A stretch of 64,000 bases of DNA, from NCBI GenBank assembly GCA_910579455.1, contig CAJTUT010000001.1, positions 124,001 to 188,000 of the forward strand, written 5' to 3'. Shown in pieces: positions 17,351-25,931 of the stretch. Source of the stretch: an uncultured Bacilli bacterium. Its GTDB lineage: Bacteria; Bacillota_I; Bacilli_A; RF39; UBA660. Made by a program: the position numbers and the translations under genes. The first letter of the stretch is position 1. Each line of letters starts with the position of its first letter. Under the pieces are notes generated by a model. It searched no databases, was not told the origin of the DNA, and was given only the letters and a program-made list of their open reading frames with translations.

Positions 17351-17917
17351 ATGAGAAACTTAAATCGAATTAAGCAAGACTTAAAAATTAAATTATCCTC
17401 GTTTCGATATTACCATAGTCTAGCTGTTGCAAAAAAATCAAAAGAGCTAGCAAAACACTATCACTATGATTTAAAGAAAGCCTATTTAGCTGGTTTAGTC
17501 CACGATATTGCTAAAGAATTTACAAAAGAAGAAATAAGAAAATGGATAGAGATCGGAAATTTATCTAAGAAATTATTGAATAAAGATTTTGAACCAATCG
17601 TGCATGCTGATATTGGATCTGTTTATTTAAAAGAAAAGTATCACTTGGATTCTGATATTTGTGAGGCTGTGAAGTATCATACAATAGGGAATATTAATAT
17701 GGATGTTCTAACAAAAATTATTTTTATTGCAGATAAAATAGCTCGGAAAAATCTTTCTAAAGAGTTACAGGAAGTAAATGAATTTGCATATAGGGATTTA
17801 GATTCGGCTATTATAAAGTATTTGATATATGAAAAAAATAAGTTAGAAAGTCAAGGAAAACAACTTCATAAAGAAAGTATGAGAATCATTAGCAATTTTA
17901 ATTTAGATCTAAAATAA
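17351..17917 (+). CDS. yqeK: YqeK-like HD-domain hydrolase
   Basis: 188 residues. The HD motif is complete: FRYYHSLAVAKKSKEL (first His), LAGLVHDIAKEF (HD pair), PIVHADIGSVYL, AVKYHTIGN and FIADKIARKN (last Asp). YqeK enzymes split diadenosine tetraphosphate into two ADP in the cytoplasm and usually sit with nadD and rsfS; here those neighbours are missing. ATG 17351 has AAAGGATGG at good distance; the ATG at 17339 lies within it. Confidence 0.8.
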   Translation: MRNLNRIKQDLKIKLSSFRYYHSLAVAKKSKELAKHYHYDLKKAYLAGLVHDIAKEFTKEEIRKWIEIGNLSKKLLNKDFEPIVHADIGSVYLKEKYHLDSDICEAVKYHTIGNINMDVLTKIIFIADKIARKNLSKELQEVNEFAYRDLDSAIIKYLIYEKNKLESQGKQLHKESMRIISNFNLDLK

Positions 17918-17996
17918 ATTGGGAACTTTGTGTTGTGAAAAAGTTTTTTTTATGTTATTATATTAATAATAGAGAATAAAATAGGTGGTGTGTGAG

Positions 17997-19310
17997 ATGG
18001 AGATTAAAAAGGGAATCTCTCAAATGGCAGAATATCTTAATGTAGAAATAAACTACGTCATGCCTAAAGATGGTAGGATGTATTATGTATTAAAAGACGG
18101 AATTTTAGCTAATGGGTGCATTATAGCAACCCTAGATCCCAAATATGCAATCGATGAAAAAAATTTAAGTACGAGTGTTGGTGTATTTTCAGAAGCAGGG
18201 GAAGTATTAATTGATTTTGATAAAAAAAGTATCAAAAGCATTTCTGATGACTTGGTATTAGTAGAAAGTTCCAAACTAAGCACTCCTGAGGTGATTGGGA
18301 TTTCTGGAAAAGAAACAGATCCTATGGTAAGCCAGGCTGTAAGTGAAGCTAAGGAAAATATTATAATGAGGATGCAAAGTCAAATGAGTCCAACAGGAGA
18401 AATATTATTTTCTGATCCTTATAAAGAGGCAAATGTTTATCGATTAGATAGTTATAATCATAAATTAGGGATAGATTGTAGCTTTATTGGAAAAGATGAG
18501 ACTGGTTTGTTTTTTCATACAAATGATATAGGAGGACAAATCCAGATTGTAGAGCTAGATGACTTTAAGGTTGCAGAAAATGTTATAGTAGAAAATCTAG
18601 AGGAGGAATCTGAACCTGAAGGATTAAGTTTAAATATTGATAATGAGTTATTGAGTGGATTTAATATCCCAGACGAAGATTTAGAAAAAATGAAAAGTCA
18701 GAATGAAGAACAGGAGACGGCGGAGCCTAGTAAAGTAGAGCCCCCAAAGTCGCAAGAAATAATAGAGGAAACAGAAGAACCTAAGCCAGTATCAAAGGAG
18801 AATCTGGAACAGAGTCAAAGTGTAGTAGCGGATACAGAGGAAGAGCCAGATGATGATGAGGCATCAGATGAGATTAGTCTTAATATTATAAACAATACTG
18901 AAGATATAGAAGAAGAGGAATATGAGGAGGAGGAAATGGAGAAAAGCAGATATAAAGAAAAAAATAGAAAAGTAAGGAATAGAAAGAGAGATATTGATTT
19001 TGATATAGAAGAGGATGAAGATAACTACGAAGAAGAAATAGAGGATGAAGAATTAGAGGAAAGTGAAAAACCAAAGGGAAAAAATAGGAAGAGTAAATCA
19101 AAAGATGTGGAGAAAGAAGAAGTTTTAGATCATGCAATAGAAGTAATAAATAAGATGATTAAAGAAACTAACAAATTAAAAAGAAGAATTGCTCTATTAG
19201 AAGAAAAATTACAAGAAAAAGAGGAAATTATTCAAGAATCAGAAAGTAAAAAAGATGAATTAAATGATATTTTGGATAAAGCAAATGAAGTTTTACAAAG
19301 AATAAGTTAG
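17997..19310 (+). CDS. Unknown acidic protein with C-terminal coiled coil
   Basis: 437 residues from ATG 17997, served by AGGTGGTG. Residues 1-200 form a probable mixed alpha/beta domain with short repeats of the type GLFFHTNDIGGQIQ. Residues 200-370 are a disordered, extremely Glu/Asp-rich stretch with interspersed KKRK-like patches. The last 60 residues are a regular heptad coiled coil (HAIEVINKMIKETNKLKRRI onwards). No membrane segment or signal peptide is seen. It stands alone between yqeK and a convergent adenosine deaminase. A scaffold or oligomerising role is possible, but I do not recognise it. Confidence 0.7.
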   Translation: MEIKKGISQMAEYLNVEINYVMPKDGRMYYVLKDGILANGCIIATLDPKYAIDEKNLSTSVGVFSEAGEVLIDFDKKSIKSISDDLVLVESSKLSTPEVIGISGKETDPMVSQAVSEAKENIIMRMQSQMSPTGEILFSDPYKEANVYRLDSYNHKLGIDCSFIGKDETGLFFHTNDIGGQIQIVELDDFKVAENVIVENLEEESEPEGLSLNIDNELLSGFNIPDEDLEKMKSQNEEQETAEPSKVEPPKSQEIIEETEEPKPVSKENLEQSQSVVADTEEEPDDDEASDEISLNIINNTEDIEEEEYEEEEMEKSRYKEKNRKVRNRKRDIDFDIEEDEDNYEEEIEDEELEESEKPKGKNRKSKSKDVEKEEVLDHAIEVINKMIKETNKLKRRIALLEEKLQEKEEIIQESESKKDELNDILDKANEVLQRIS

Positions 19311-19336
19311 GAAATCAATCCTAACTTATTTTTTTT
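19301..19336. terminator. Bidirectional terminator between convergent genes
   Basis: AATAAGTTAGG (19301-19311) and CCTAACTTATT (19320-19330) form an 11-bp stem, with T runs leaving on both strands. It serves the acidic-protein gene rightwards and adenosine deaminase leftwards, and overlaps both stop regions. Confidence 0.8.
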
Positions 19337-20268
19337 AACAGTTCTATTTTTTCCTTTGGACTAAGGAAACTAGCCTGAATTGCATTGATATTTAAGGTCT
19401 TAAAATCCTGAATAGAAAATCCAAAATATTGATTTAATAATTCATATTCATGACTTAAAGTCGTATTAGAAACGGTTCTATTATCTGTATTAATTGTAAC
19501 TAAAACACCTTGTTTCACAAGTTCTTTAATTGGGTGGAGTGAATAGGAAGGAGTTGCTTTAGTTTGGACATTACTAGTAAGACATACCTCTAAAGTTATC
19601 CCCTTTTTCTTTACTTTATTTAATAACTCTATATTATCAATTAATCGAATTCCATGGCCAATTCGCTTTGCATGATAATCAATGGCTGTTTCAATATTTG
19701 TATAAGAGGCTGCTTCCCCAGCATGAACAGTTAGAGGAATATGAAGATCATGAATTCTGTTAAATAAATCCGTAAATGAACTCGTTGGATACTTTGATTC
19801 ATCACCTGCTAAATCAATTCCTACAACACCTTTTCCTAAATAATCTGAAGCCGCTTCAATTACCTTTAGATTCTCTTTCTTAGTAGCGTTACGCATCATA
19901 CATAAAATAAGGTTGGTTTTGACAAAGTCATCTTTTAAACCTTCTAAAACCGAATCTATTATTTGTTTAAAAGATAATCCATTTTTAGTATGAAGTAAAG
20001 GAGAAAAACGAATTTCTGCATAGATAACTCCGTCCTTTTTCAAATCCTCAATTAATTCTTTACTAATTAAAGTTAAATTTTGTTGTGTTTGCATAACAAG
20101 ACTGGGAATATCAAATTTTTTTAAATATTCACTTAAATTACTATTAGAAGAATCCACAACCATATCATCTTTTAAATTTGTTTGATTTAACAATTTGCAC
20201 GCTGTATCAATACGGACACATCCATCTAGATGAAGATGTAATTCTATCTTTTTAATACTCTTATACAT
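19321..20268 (-). CDS. add: Adenosine deaminase
   Basis: 315 residues. It hydrolyses adenosine (and deoxyadenosine) to inosine in purine salvage. Zinc ligands and catalytic residues are visible: HLHLDG (His11, His13), LTVHAGEA, RIGHGIRL, CLTSNVQT and ITINTDNR. The usual NTDDP is NTDNR here, the second acidic residue being replaced, which is a small departure from the family. The start ATG 20268 is preceded by AGGTGGTG; the in-frame GTG codons upstream are part of that site. Confidence 0.88.
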   Translation of the reverse strand: MYKSIKKIELHLHLDGCVRIDTACKLLNQTNLKDDMVVDSSNSNLSEYLKKFDIPSLVMQTQQNLTLISKELIEDLKKDGVIYAEIRFSPLLHTKNGLSFKQIIDSVLEGLKDDFVKTNLILCMMRNATKKENLKVIEAASDYLGKGVVGIDLAGDESKYPTSSFTDLFNRIHDLHIPLTVHAGEAASYTNIETAIDYHAKRIGHGIRLIDNIELLNKVKKKGITLEVCLTSNVQTKATPSYSLHPIKELVKQGVLVTINTDNRTVSNTTLSHEYELLNQYFGFSIQDFKTLNINAIQASFLSPKEKIELLKKIS

Positions 20269-20406
20269 ACTAATGAACACCACCTATCCTTATTATCATT
20301 ATACCATATATTTTAAGTCTTTGTATGATTTAATAAATGTAAGATTTCTTGACTTCTATTTTCTATATCATATAAAATATAGATAAGTAAAGAGTTAGGT
20401 GGTAAA

Positions 20407-20670
20407 ATGGAATATGATATTGATTCGTTAGTTCGTAATTTAGATTTTAATAAGAATCATCTTGTAGATTGTGGAAAAGGATTGTTTTTGACTAATTATG
20501 AAATATCAATATTAGAAAAATATGGTATTCATTATAGTCAATATAATAATTTGAAAAGTATTATATTGAAAATAGAAGAAATTTTAAATGAGGATTCTTG
20601 CCTAGATGATCTAGAACAGATTTCAAAGTCAATGGCAGAAAGGGATTACTATTTGAATACTAAAAAATAA
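20407..20670 (+). CDS. Small unknown protein
   Basis: 87 residues, acidic, mostly helical, with two cysteines (VDCGKG and EDSCLDD) and no membrane segment. AGGTGGTAAA precedes ATG 20407. It is upstream of, and in the same direction as, the cysteine desulfurase gene, with its own spacer of 68 bases holding a TATAAT at 20711. No family recognised. Confidence 0.65.
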   Translation: MEYDIDSLVRNLDFNKNHLVDCGKGLFLTNYEISILEKYGIHYSQYNNLKSIILKIEEILNEDSCLDDLEQISKSMAERDYYLNTKK

Positions 20671-20738
20671 TACAAGAATTGATTATTTTACATGTCAAAA
20701 GATGCATGCTATAATGATAAAGTATAGGAGGCAAGGAG

Positions 20739-21893
20739 ATGATTTATTTAGATTATGCGGCAACAACTCCAGTAGATGATGATGTTTTAGATACATTTGA
20801 TAAAGTGACTAAGGAATATATAGGGAATCCAAATTCCCTACATAGATTAGGAATATCATCTAAAAAACTAATAGAGTCAGCTACCAGGCAAATAGCTAGT
20901 ATCCTAAATATCAGAGAAAGTGAGATTATATATACTAGTGGTGCGAGTGAAGCTAACAATATGGCGATAAAAGGAATTGCCCTAAAATATAAAAGTAGAG
21001 GATGCCATATTATTACAACTAGATTAGAACATTCTTCTGTAATAGCACCACTTTCTTATTTACAACAGATGGGCTATAAAATAGATTTTGTAAACCTAGA
21101 TGAGATGGGAAGGGTAGATTTAAACCACTTAAGCAAATTAATTCGAGAGGATACAATCTTAGTTAGTATTTCTAGTGTTAATAGTGAGTTGGGTATCATT
21201 CAACCAGTTGAGGCTATTGCTGATTTATTAAAAAAATATCCTAAAGTATATTTTCATAGTGATATTACACAAGCAATCGGTAAAATAAATATAAATTTAG
21301 AAAGGATTGATTTAGCCTCTTTTTCGGCACAAAAAATATATGGAATGAAAGGAATAGGATGTTTGGTAAAAAAAGAGAAAATCGCACTCATCCCTCTGAT
21401 TCATGGAGGTAAATCTACGACGATTTATAGAAGTGGAACCCCAGCCACTGCTTTAATTGCCTCCCTAGCTAAATCCCTTCGACTAGTAAGTACGAGTAGA
21501 TGCCAAAATTATCAAAAAGTATTGGAACTTAATCAATATGTACAAGAAAAGCTAAATAAAAATCCTTATATCCACATTAACAGTAACTCATGTTGTAGTC
21601 CTTATATTATAAATTTTAGCGTAAAAAAGGTAAAACCAGAGACCTTACTTCATGCTTTAGAAGAAAGCGATATTTTTATTTCAACACAAACGGCATGTTC
21701 AACAGGAGATAAGTCTACCGCAGTATATGAGGTTACAAAAAATGAAGAATATGCAAGAAGTAGTCTTAGAATCAGTTTTAGTCATTTAACTACAAAACAA
21801 GATCTAGATATCTTTATGAATCAACTAAAGAGTCATATAGAAAGGTTAGTGGAATTATATGAAAGTCATCAAGATAACAGCAGTTTGGTGTAG
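20739..21893 (+). CDS. Cysteine desulfurase (NifS/IscS family)
   Basis: 384-residue PLP enzyme that removes sulfur from cysteine to give alanine and a protein persulfide for tRNA thiolation or Fe-S assembly. Marks: YLDYAATTPVD start, TSGASEANNMAIKG, HSSVIAPL, HSDITQAIGKI, the PLP lysine in FSAQKIYGMKG (about residue 200), and the catalytic-loop cysteine in TQTACSTG (about 318). No thiI or mnmA adjoins it. Instead its last 35 bases overlap a thioredoxin-like gene, which suggests a reductant for the persulfide or active site. Confidence 0.88.
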   Translation: MIYLDYAATTPVDDDVLDTFDKVTKEYIGNPNSLHRLGISSKKLIESATRQIASILNIRESEIIYTSGASEANNMAIKGIALKYKSRGCHIITTRLEHSSVIAPLSYLQQMGYKIDFVNLDEMGRVDLNHLSKLIREDTILVSISSVNSELGIIQPVEAIADLLKKYPKVYFHSDITQAIGKININLERIDLASFSAQKIYGMKGIGCLVKKEKIALIPLIHGGKSTTIYRSGTPATALIASLAKSLRLVSTSRCQNYQKVLELNQYVQEKLNKNPYIHINSNSCCSPYIINFSVKKVKPETLLHALEESDIFISTQTACSTGDKSTAVYEVTKNEEYARSSLRISFSHLTTKQDLDIFMNQLKSHIERLVELYESHQDNSSLV

Positions 21894-22134
21894 TGCTTGT
21901 TTAATTATGAATAATACTTGGAAGAAAGTATTAGAAAATTATGATATAGAAACGATTGAATTAGATTTAGATATGAACGAAGATGAGGTAAAAAAATACC
22001 AACCTGGTTCTATCCTACCTGTATTTATTTTTATGGGTGGAGAGGGTGAAATAAAAAGAATAACAGGGGAGGTAACATATCAAGAATTAATCAATATCAT
22101 AGAGGAGTTAGGTTTTAGTGAAAAGATATCTTAA
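21859..22134 (+). CDS. Small thioredoxin-like protein (CSAC active site)
   Basis: 91 residues with a thioredoxin fold: KITAVWCSACLIMNNTW carries the redox pair, and SILPVFIFMGG carries the cis-proline loop. It overlaps the end of the cysteine desulfurase frame by 35 bases and is overlapped in turn by the next redox gene, so all three are translationally linked. The start ATG 21859 lies inside the upstream gene with GGTTAGTGG before it. It may donate or accept electrons for the CcdA-type membrane protein that follows. Confidence 0.78.
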   Translation: MKVIKITAVWCSACLIMNNTWKKVLENYDIETIELDLDMNEDEVKKYQPGSILPVFIFMGGEGEIKRITGEVTYQELINIIEELGFSEKIS

Positions 22135-23335
22135 AATAATTAGTCTTATTTTTTTTGTGAGTCTTACATTTTTTATTTTATCAGCAGAAGCAAAAGAGAA
22201 GGTGAAATTATACTTTTTTCACGGAGATGGCTGTCCCCATTGTGAGGAAGAAAACAGGTTTTTAGAGAAGCTTTCTGAAAAATATCAAAATTTAGAGATT
22301 GTCAGATATGAAGTTTGGTATCATGAAAGGAATCAAAAGTTGTTGGAAAAGGTTAAGAAAAAGATGGATATTAAAAGTAACGGAGTTCCTCTGACTGTTA
22401 TAGGATCAACTCCTATTTCAGGATATACGGAATCCTATAATAATAAAATAGAAAGAGCCATTCATTATTATTTAGAAGATAACAACTATCAAGACATTGT
22501 TAAAAAAATAAAAAATGGAACCTATAAAGAAAAAAAAGTACAGGATTTATTTTCAAAGAGTGAGCAAGAAACAGATTCTAAAACAACAATTAAAATTCCT
22601 TTTATTGGAAAAGTAAATTTAAAAAATGTATCTGTTTTCGTAGCAGCCGCTACGATTGGTTTAATAGATGGATTAAATCCATGTGCTATGTGGGTTTTAT
22701 TATTTTTAATTAGTATGTTAATTGGAATGAAAAATAGAAAAAGAATGTGGATTTTAGGAATTAGTTTTTTAATAACATCAGCTTTAGTCTATATGGTAAT
22801 TATGCTTTCGTGGTTGAATATTGTAGTGAATATTACAACTTCTATTTTACTTAGAAATATTATTGCTGTAGTTGCTATAGTAGGAGCATTCATCAATCTA
22901 AATAGTTTTAGAAAAGAAAAAGATAGCGGATGTGAAATAGTAGATACTAAAAAAAGAAAAAGAATATTTTCTAAAATTAAAAAATTTACAACTGAAAAAA
23001 GTTTTCTTTTAGCTCTTTTCGGGGTGATTGGTTTAGCGGTGAGTGTAAATTTAATAGAGTTAGCTTGTTCCGCAGGACTTCCCTTAGTGTTTACTCAAAT
23101 TTTAGCACTGAATCAGGTAAAGGGTATTTCTGCATTCTTATACACTTTTATTTATATACTTTTCTTCCTACTAGATGATTTAATCATATTTATTATTGCT
23201 ATGGTTACAACTAAAGTTACAGGGATTTCTACTAAGTATAATAAGTACTCTCATTTAATTGGTGGAGTGATTATGTTATTTATTGGAATTTTATTAATTC
23301 TAAAACCAGAATGGTTAATGTTTAATTTTCATTAA
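22118..23335 (+). CDS. Thioredoxin-domain/CcdA-DsbD-type membrane electron carrier
   Basis: 405 residues. A signal-like helix (5-23) leads into an extracytoplasmic thioredoxin/glutaredoxin domain with HGDGCPHC (Cys39, Cys42) and a NGVPLTVIG cis-proline loop. Then comes a six-helix membrane domain with the paired CcdA/DsbD-type motifs GLIDGLNPCAMW and LIELACSAGLPLV, whose cysteines pass electrons across the membrane. The fusion puts receiver and channel in one chain. GTG 22118 is preceded by GAGGAGTTAGG. It likely supplies reducing power from the cytosolic thioredoxin system to secreted thiols. Confidence 0.83.
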   Translation: MKRYLKIISLIFFVSLTFFILSAEAKEKVKLYFFHGDGCPHCEEENRFLEKLSEKYQNLEIVRYEVWYHERNQKLLEKVKKKMDIKSNGVPLTVIGSTPISGYTESYNNKIERAIHYYLEDNNYQDIVKKIKNGTYKEKKVQDLFSKSEQETDSKTTIKIPFIGKVNLKNVSVFVAAATIGLIDGLNPCAMWVLLFLISMLIGMKNRKRMWILGISFLITSALVYMVIMLSWLNIVVNITTSILLRNIIAVVAIVGAFINLNSFRKEKDSGCEIVDTKKRKRIFSKIKKFTTEKSFLLALFGVIGLAVSVNLIELACSAGLPLVFTQILALNQVKGISAFLYTFIYILFFLLDDLIIFIIAMVTTKVTGISTKYNKYSHLIGGVIMLFIGILLILKPEWLMFNFH

Positions 23336-23403
23336 TTTTTCTATAGCAATATTTTAAATTTTATTATATAATAAAGAAAAGAATAAATTAGAAGGTGTTT
23401 ATC

Positions 23404-23658
23404 GTGGAAAATAAAATAACAATCGTGAATCAAAAACAAGAGGAAGAGGATGTAGAATTAGTAACATACCTAAATACAAAAGATAATAAAAATCAGTATA
23501 TTGTTTATACAAGAAACGAGAAACAACCAAACGGTGATATTGTAATTTATATCTCAAAACTAATAGAAGAAAATAAAATTAAAAAAATAGTAGAAATCAA
23601 AGACGAAGAAGAATGGAAAAATGTTCAAACTCTATTAAAAGAAATTGCAAATGCATAA
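23404..23658 (+). CDS. DUF1292-like small protein
   Basis: 84 residues, close in size and pattern to the DUF1292/YrzB family: ELVTYLNTKDNKNQYIVYT, then DIVIYISKLIEENKIKKI and a final EEEWKNVQTLLKEI helix. GTG 23404 follows AGAAGGTG; the upstream in-frame GTG at 23395 is inside that site. In other Firmicutes the family often accompanies cell-cycle or RNA genes; here its neighbours are unknown proteins. Function not established. Confidence 0.65.
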   Translation: MENKITIVNQKQEEEDVELVTYLNTKDNKNQYIVYTRNEKQPNGDIVIYISKLIEENKIKKIVEIKDEEEWKNVQTLLKEIANA

Positions 23659-23677
23659 ATGGAAAGTTGGTGAGGAT

Positions 23678-24469
23678 ATGTCATATCAAGATTTTGATTA
23701 TGAGAATGCCCTTAGTTCTATTAAGGCCATTTTGTTTGATATATATGAAGACCAAGAAAGGAATATTGGCTCTACTGAAGATGAAGAATTAAGACAAAGT
23801 CAAATAACAAGATATATTAAAATGAAAGATATGGCAATTACCTTGATAGGCTATATTATAGATCTGTATGATAAAGATAGGAATAAAATAGTAAAAAAGG
23901 AAAATAATAACAAAGAAATATCTATTGAGGAATTGGAGCCAAAGGTACTTGAATTGAATTCCGAACAGAAAATAGAAAATTTAGAAGAACCAATAGAAGA
24001 AAGTGATACTCAGATTTCTATTCAACATGGGGTAGAAGAAACTCCTACCGAGTTAAAAGTATCACAGCAAACACCAGTAATTGAAGAAACTAGTTTAGAA
24101 TCTTCCTCTTCCGTAGATTATAAAGAGAAATTCTATTTAGATAATAGAAATGGAAATAAGCCAAACTTTGCTTATGTCCCACCAAAGTTATTTGAAATTA
24201 TAAAAAAAAATAGAATTTTAGTAGGAGAAGAAAATTTAGCAACTTTGGGAAGCGCACAACTACACAAAATGGACGAGGAGAAGGCTAAAGGAATTATTGT
24301 GAGAACAGACCAGTTTATGAAGTTAGCTCTATCTAGACATCGTCAAGAAGGTGTTTTAAAAGATGCTAAAGAATTTAGAATAGAGCAGGCTAGGAAATCC
24401 AGTAAACAGATGCTAGAAGATGAAAAACAAAAAATGAATATAAAAGTGAAGTCTCTAAAAGCGGCTTAA
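23678..24469 (+). CDS. Unknown acidic helical protein
   Basis: 263 residues from ATG 23678, preceded by GGTGAGG. A helical N-terminal segment (1-75) is followed by an acidic low-complexity stretch (75-150) and a conserved-looking C-terminal module starting at about 155 (KFYLDNRNGNKPNFAYVPP...). The end is basic and helical. No membrane segment. It is packed between the DUF1292 gene and a tail-anchored protein, so probably part of a three-gene unit. Not recognised. Confidence 0.65.
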   Translation: MSYQDFDYENALSSIKAILFDIYEDQERNIGSTEDEELRQSQITRYIKMKDMAITLIGYIIDLYDKDRNKIVKKENNNKEISIEELEPKVLELNSEQKIENLEEPIEESDTQISIQHGVEETPTELKVSQQTPVIEETSLESSSSVDYKEKFYLDNRNGNKPNFAYVPPKLFEIIKKNRILVGEENLATLGSAQLHKMDEEKAKGIIVRTDQFMKLALSRHRQEGVLKDAKEFRIEQARKSSKQMLEDEKQKMNIKVKSLKAA

Positions 24470-24483
24470 TTAGGAGGGTAATG

Positions 24484-25164
24484 ATGGATACAAAAGATCA
24501 AAATATAGAGCAATTAGATAGTAACAGTAATACTCAGTCTGTATCAGATATGCCAGCTGTTACCATTGTAAATAGGATTCCGGTAGTTGAAACTGTTACA
24601 GCTACCAGTGAAAATATTAATTTAAAAGATTCTATTAAGATAGAATATAATGAATATAGAAATGAGTTAAATAATATTTATTGTACTACTACAGAGGAAA
24701 ATTCTGTGATATCAGAGTTTGTGGTAGAGGATAATAAATGTAGTCACACCATCACGATGAGACAATTAAATGGTACTAGAAATATTCTATTGAATAGAGA
24801 ATTTGATTATACAAATCAATTTAGAGAAGTGTTTTTGGTATCTATGATAGAAGATTATAATAAGTATAATTCTATCTTTGATTCTAATGTTACAGCAGGA
24901 CAAAATGATTTTGTTAACTTTACGATAAGAACCAAGGAAAATGATACATTAATCATAAGAAATATTGATATGGACTTAGCCTCTAAATTAAATGATATTC
25001 TTTATGAAAAAAAGGTTGAAACACCCGTTCCGCAGGGTGCAAGCAAATTAATGGGAACGAATGATAAGGGAATCGGAAATACATTCGTTATAATATTAAC
25101 CATATTATTAATTGGTTTAACATTAATAGGAACGATATTTTTTACTATTATGTCTAACAGGTAA
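24484..25164 (+). CDS. Unknown tail-anchored protein
   Basis: 226 residues. The body is soluble and acidic with a middle region that looks like a mixed alpha/beta domain (HTITMRQLNGTRNILLNREF). One membrane helix sits at the very C-terminus (FVIILTILLIGLTLIGTIFF), leaving about five residues outside. This topology places the whole domain in the cytoplasm at the membrane. AGGAGGG precedes ATG 24484. A terminator follows at once. Confidence 0.68.
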   Translation: MDTKDQNIEQLDSNSNTQSVSDMPAVTIVNRIPVVETVTATSENINLKDSIKIEYNEYRNELNNIYCTTTEENSVISEFVVEDNKCSHTITMRQLNGTRNILLNREFDYTNQFREVFLVSMIEDYNKYNSIFDSNVTAGQNDFVNFTIRTKENDTLIIRNIDMDLASKLNDILYEKKVETPVPQGASKLMGTNDKGIGNTFVIILTILLIGLTLIGTIFFTIMSNR

Positions 25165-25183
25165 ACATCTTAGGATGTTTTTT
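25163..25183 (+). terminator. Intrinsic terminator
   Basis: AAACATC (25163-25169), loop TTAG, GATGTTT (25174-25180), then T residues. It overlaps the preceding stop. Confidence 0.75.
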
Positions 25184-25223
25184 CTGTATAGTTATATGAT
25201 ATAATAATTATCAGGAGGAGTTT

Positions 25224-25931
25224 ATGAAGTTAGAAGTAACAAACTTAACAAAAAAATATGGTAAAAAAGTAATATTGAATAATGTTTCATTTACTTTTGA
25301 AGAAGGAAAAATTTATGGTCTAATTGGAAGAAATGGAGCAGGAAAGACTACCTTTTTTAATTGTATGAATAGGGATATTGATATTGACTCAGGAGATTTT
25401 AAGATTATTGATAAAAAAATAGAAAAAAATTTAGAAGAGTCAGATATTGGGTATGTGTTATCTACCCCCATTGTGCCAGAATTTTTGACAGGAAAAGAGT
25501 TCCTACAATTCTTTTTGGAAATTAATAAAGATCAGATAAAAAAACAAAAAACGATAGAAGAGTATTTTAATTTAGTCAAATTAAATCAGGAAGATCAAAA
25601 TAAGTTGTTAAAAGAATATTCCCATGGAATGAGAAATAAAATGCAAATGCTAATTAACTTTATTGCAGATTCCAAAGTTTTATTATTAGATGAGCCGTTA
25701 ACCTCATTAGATGTTGTAGTACAAGATGATATGAAAAAATTATTTAGAACAATGAAAAAAGATCATATTATTATTTTTTCTACTCATATTTTAGAGTTAG
25801 CTTTAGATTTATGTGATGAAATTATAATACTAAATAATCAAAAAATAGAATTAATAGAAAAGAAAAATTTAAATACAAAGTCATATAAAGATAAAATTAT
25901 AAGGGCATTAAAGGATACTAGAAATGATTAA
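25224..25931 (+). CDS. ABC transporter ATP-binding protein
   Basis: 235 residues, one nucleotide-binding domain: Walker A GLIGRNGAGKTTFFN, signature LKEYSHGMRNKMQM (a degenerate LSGGQ), Walker B KVLLLDEPLTSLD and the switch His in IIFSTHILEL. The architecture is that of ABC-2-type drug/peptide exporters. It overlaps the permease gene by eight bases. AGGAGGAG precedes ATG 25224. The cargo cannot be told. Confidence 0.88.
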   Translation: MKLEVTNLTKKYGKKVILNNVSFTFEEGKIYGLIGRNGAGKTTFFNCMNRDIDIDSGDFKIIDKKIEKNLEESDIGYVLSTPIVPEFLTGKEFLQFFLEINKDQIKKQKTIEEYFNLVKLNQEDQNKLLKEYSHGMRNKMQMLINFIADSKVLLLDEPLTSLDVVVQDDMKKLFRTMKKDHIIIFSTHILELALDLCDEIIILNNQKIELIEKKNLNTKSYKDKIIRALKDTRND

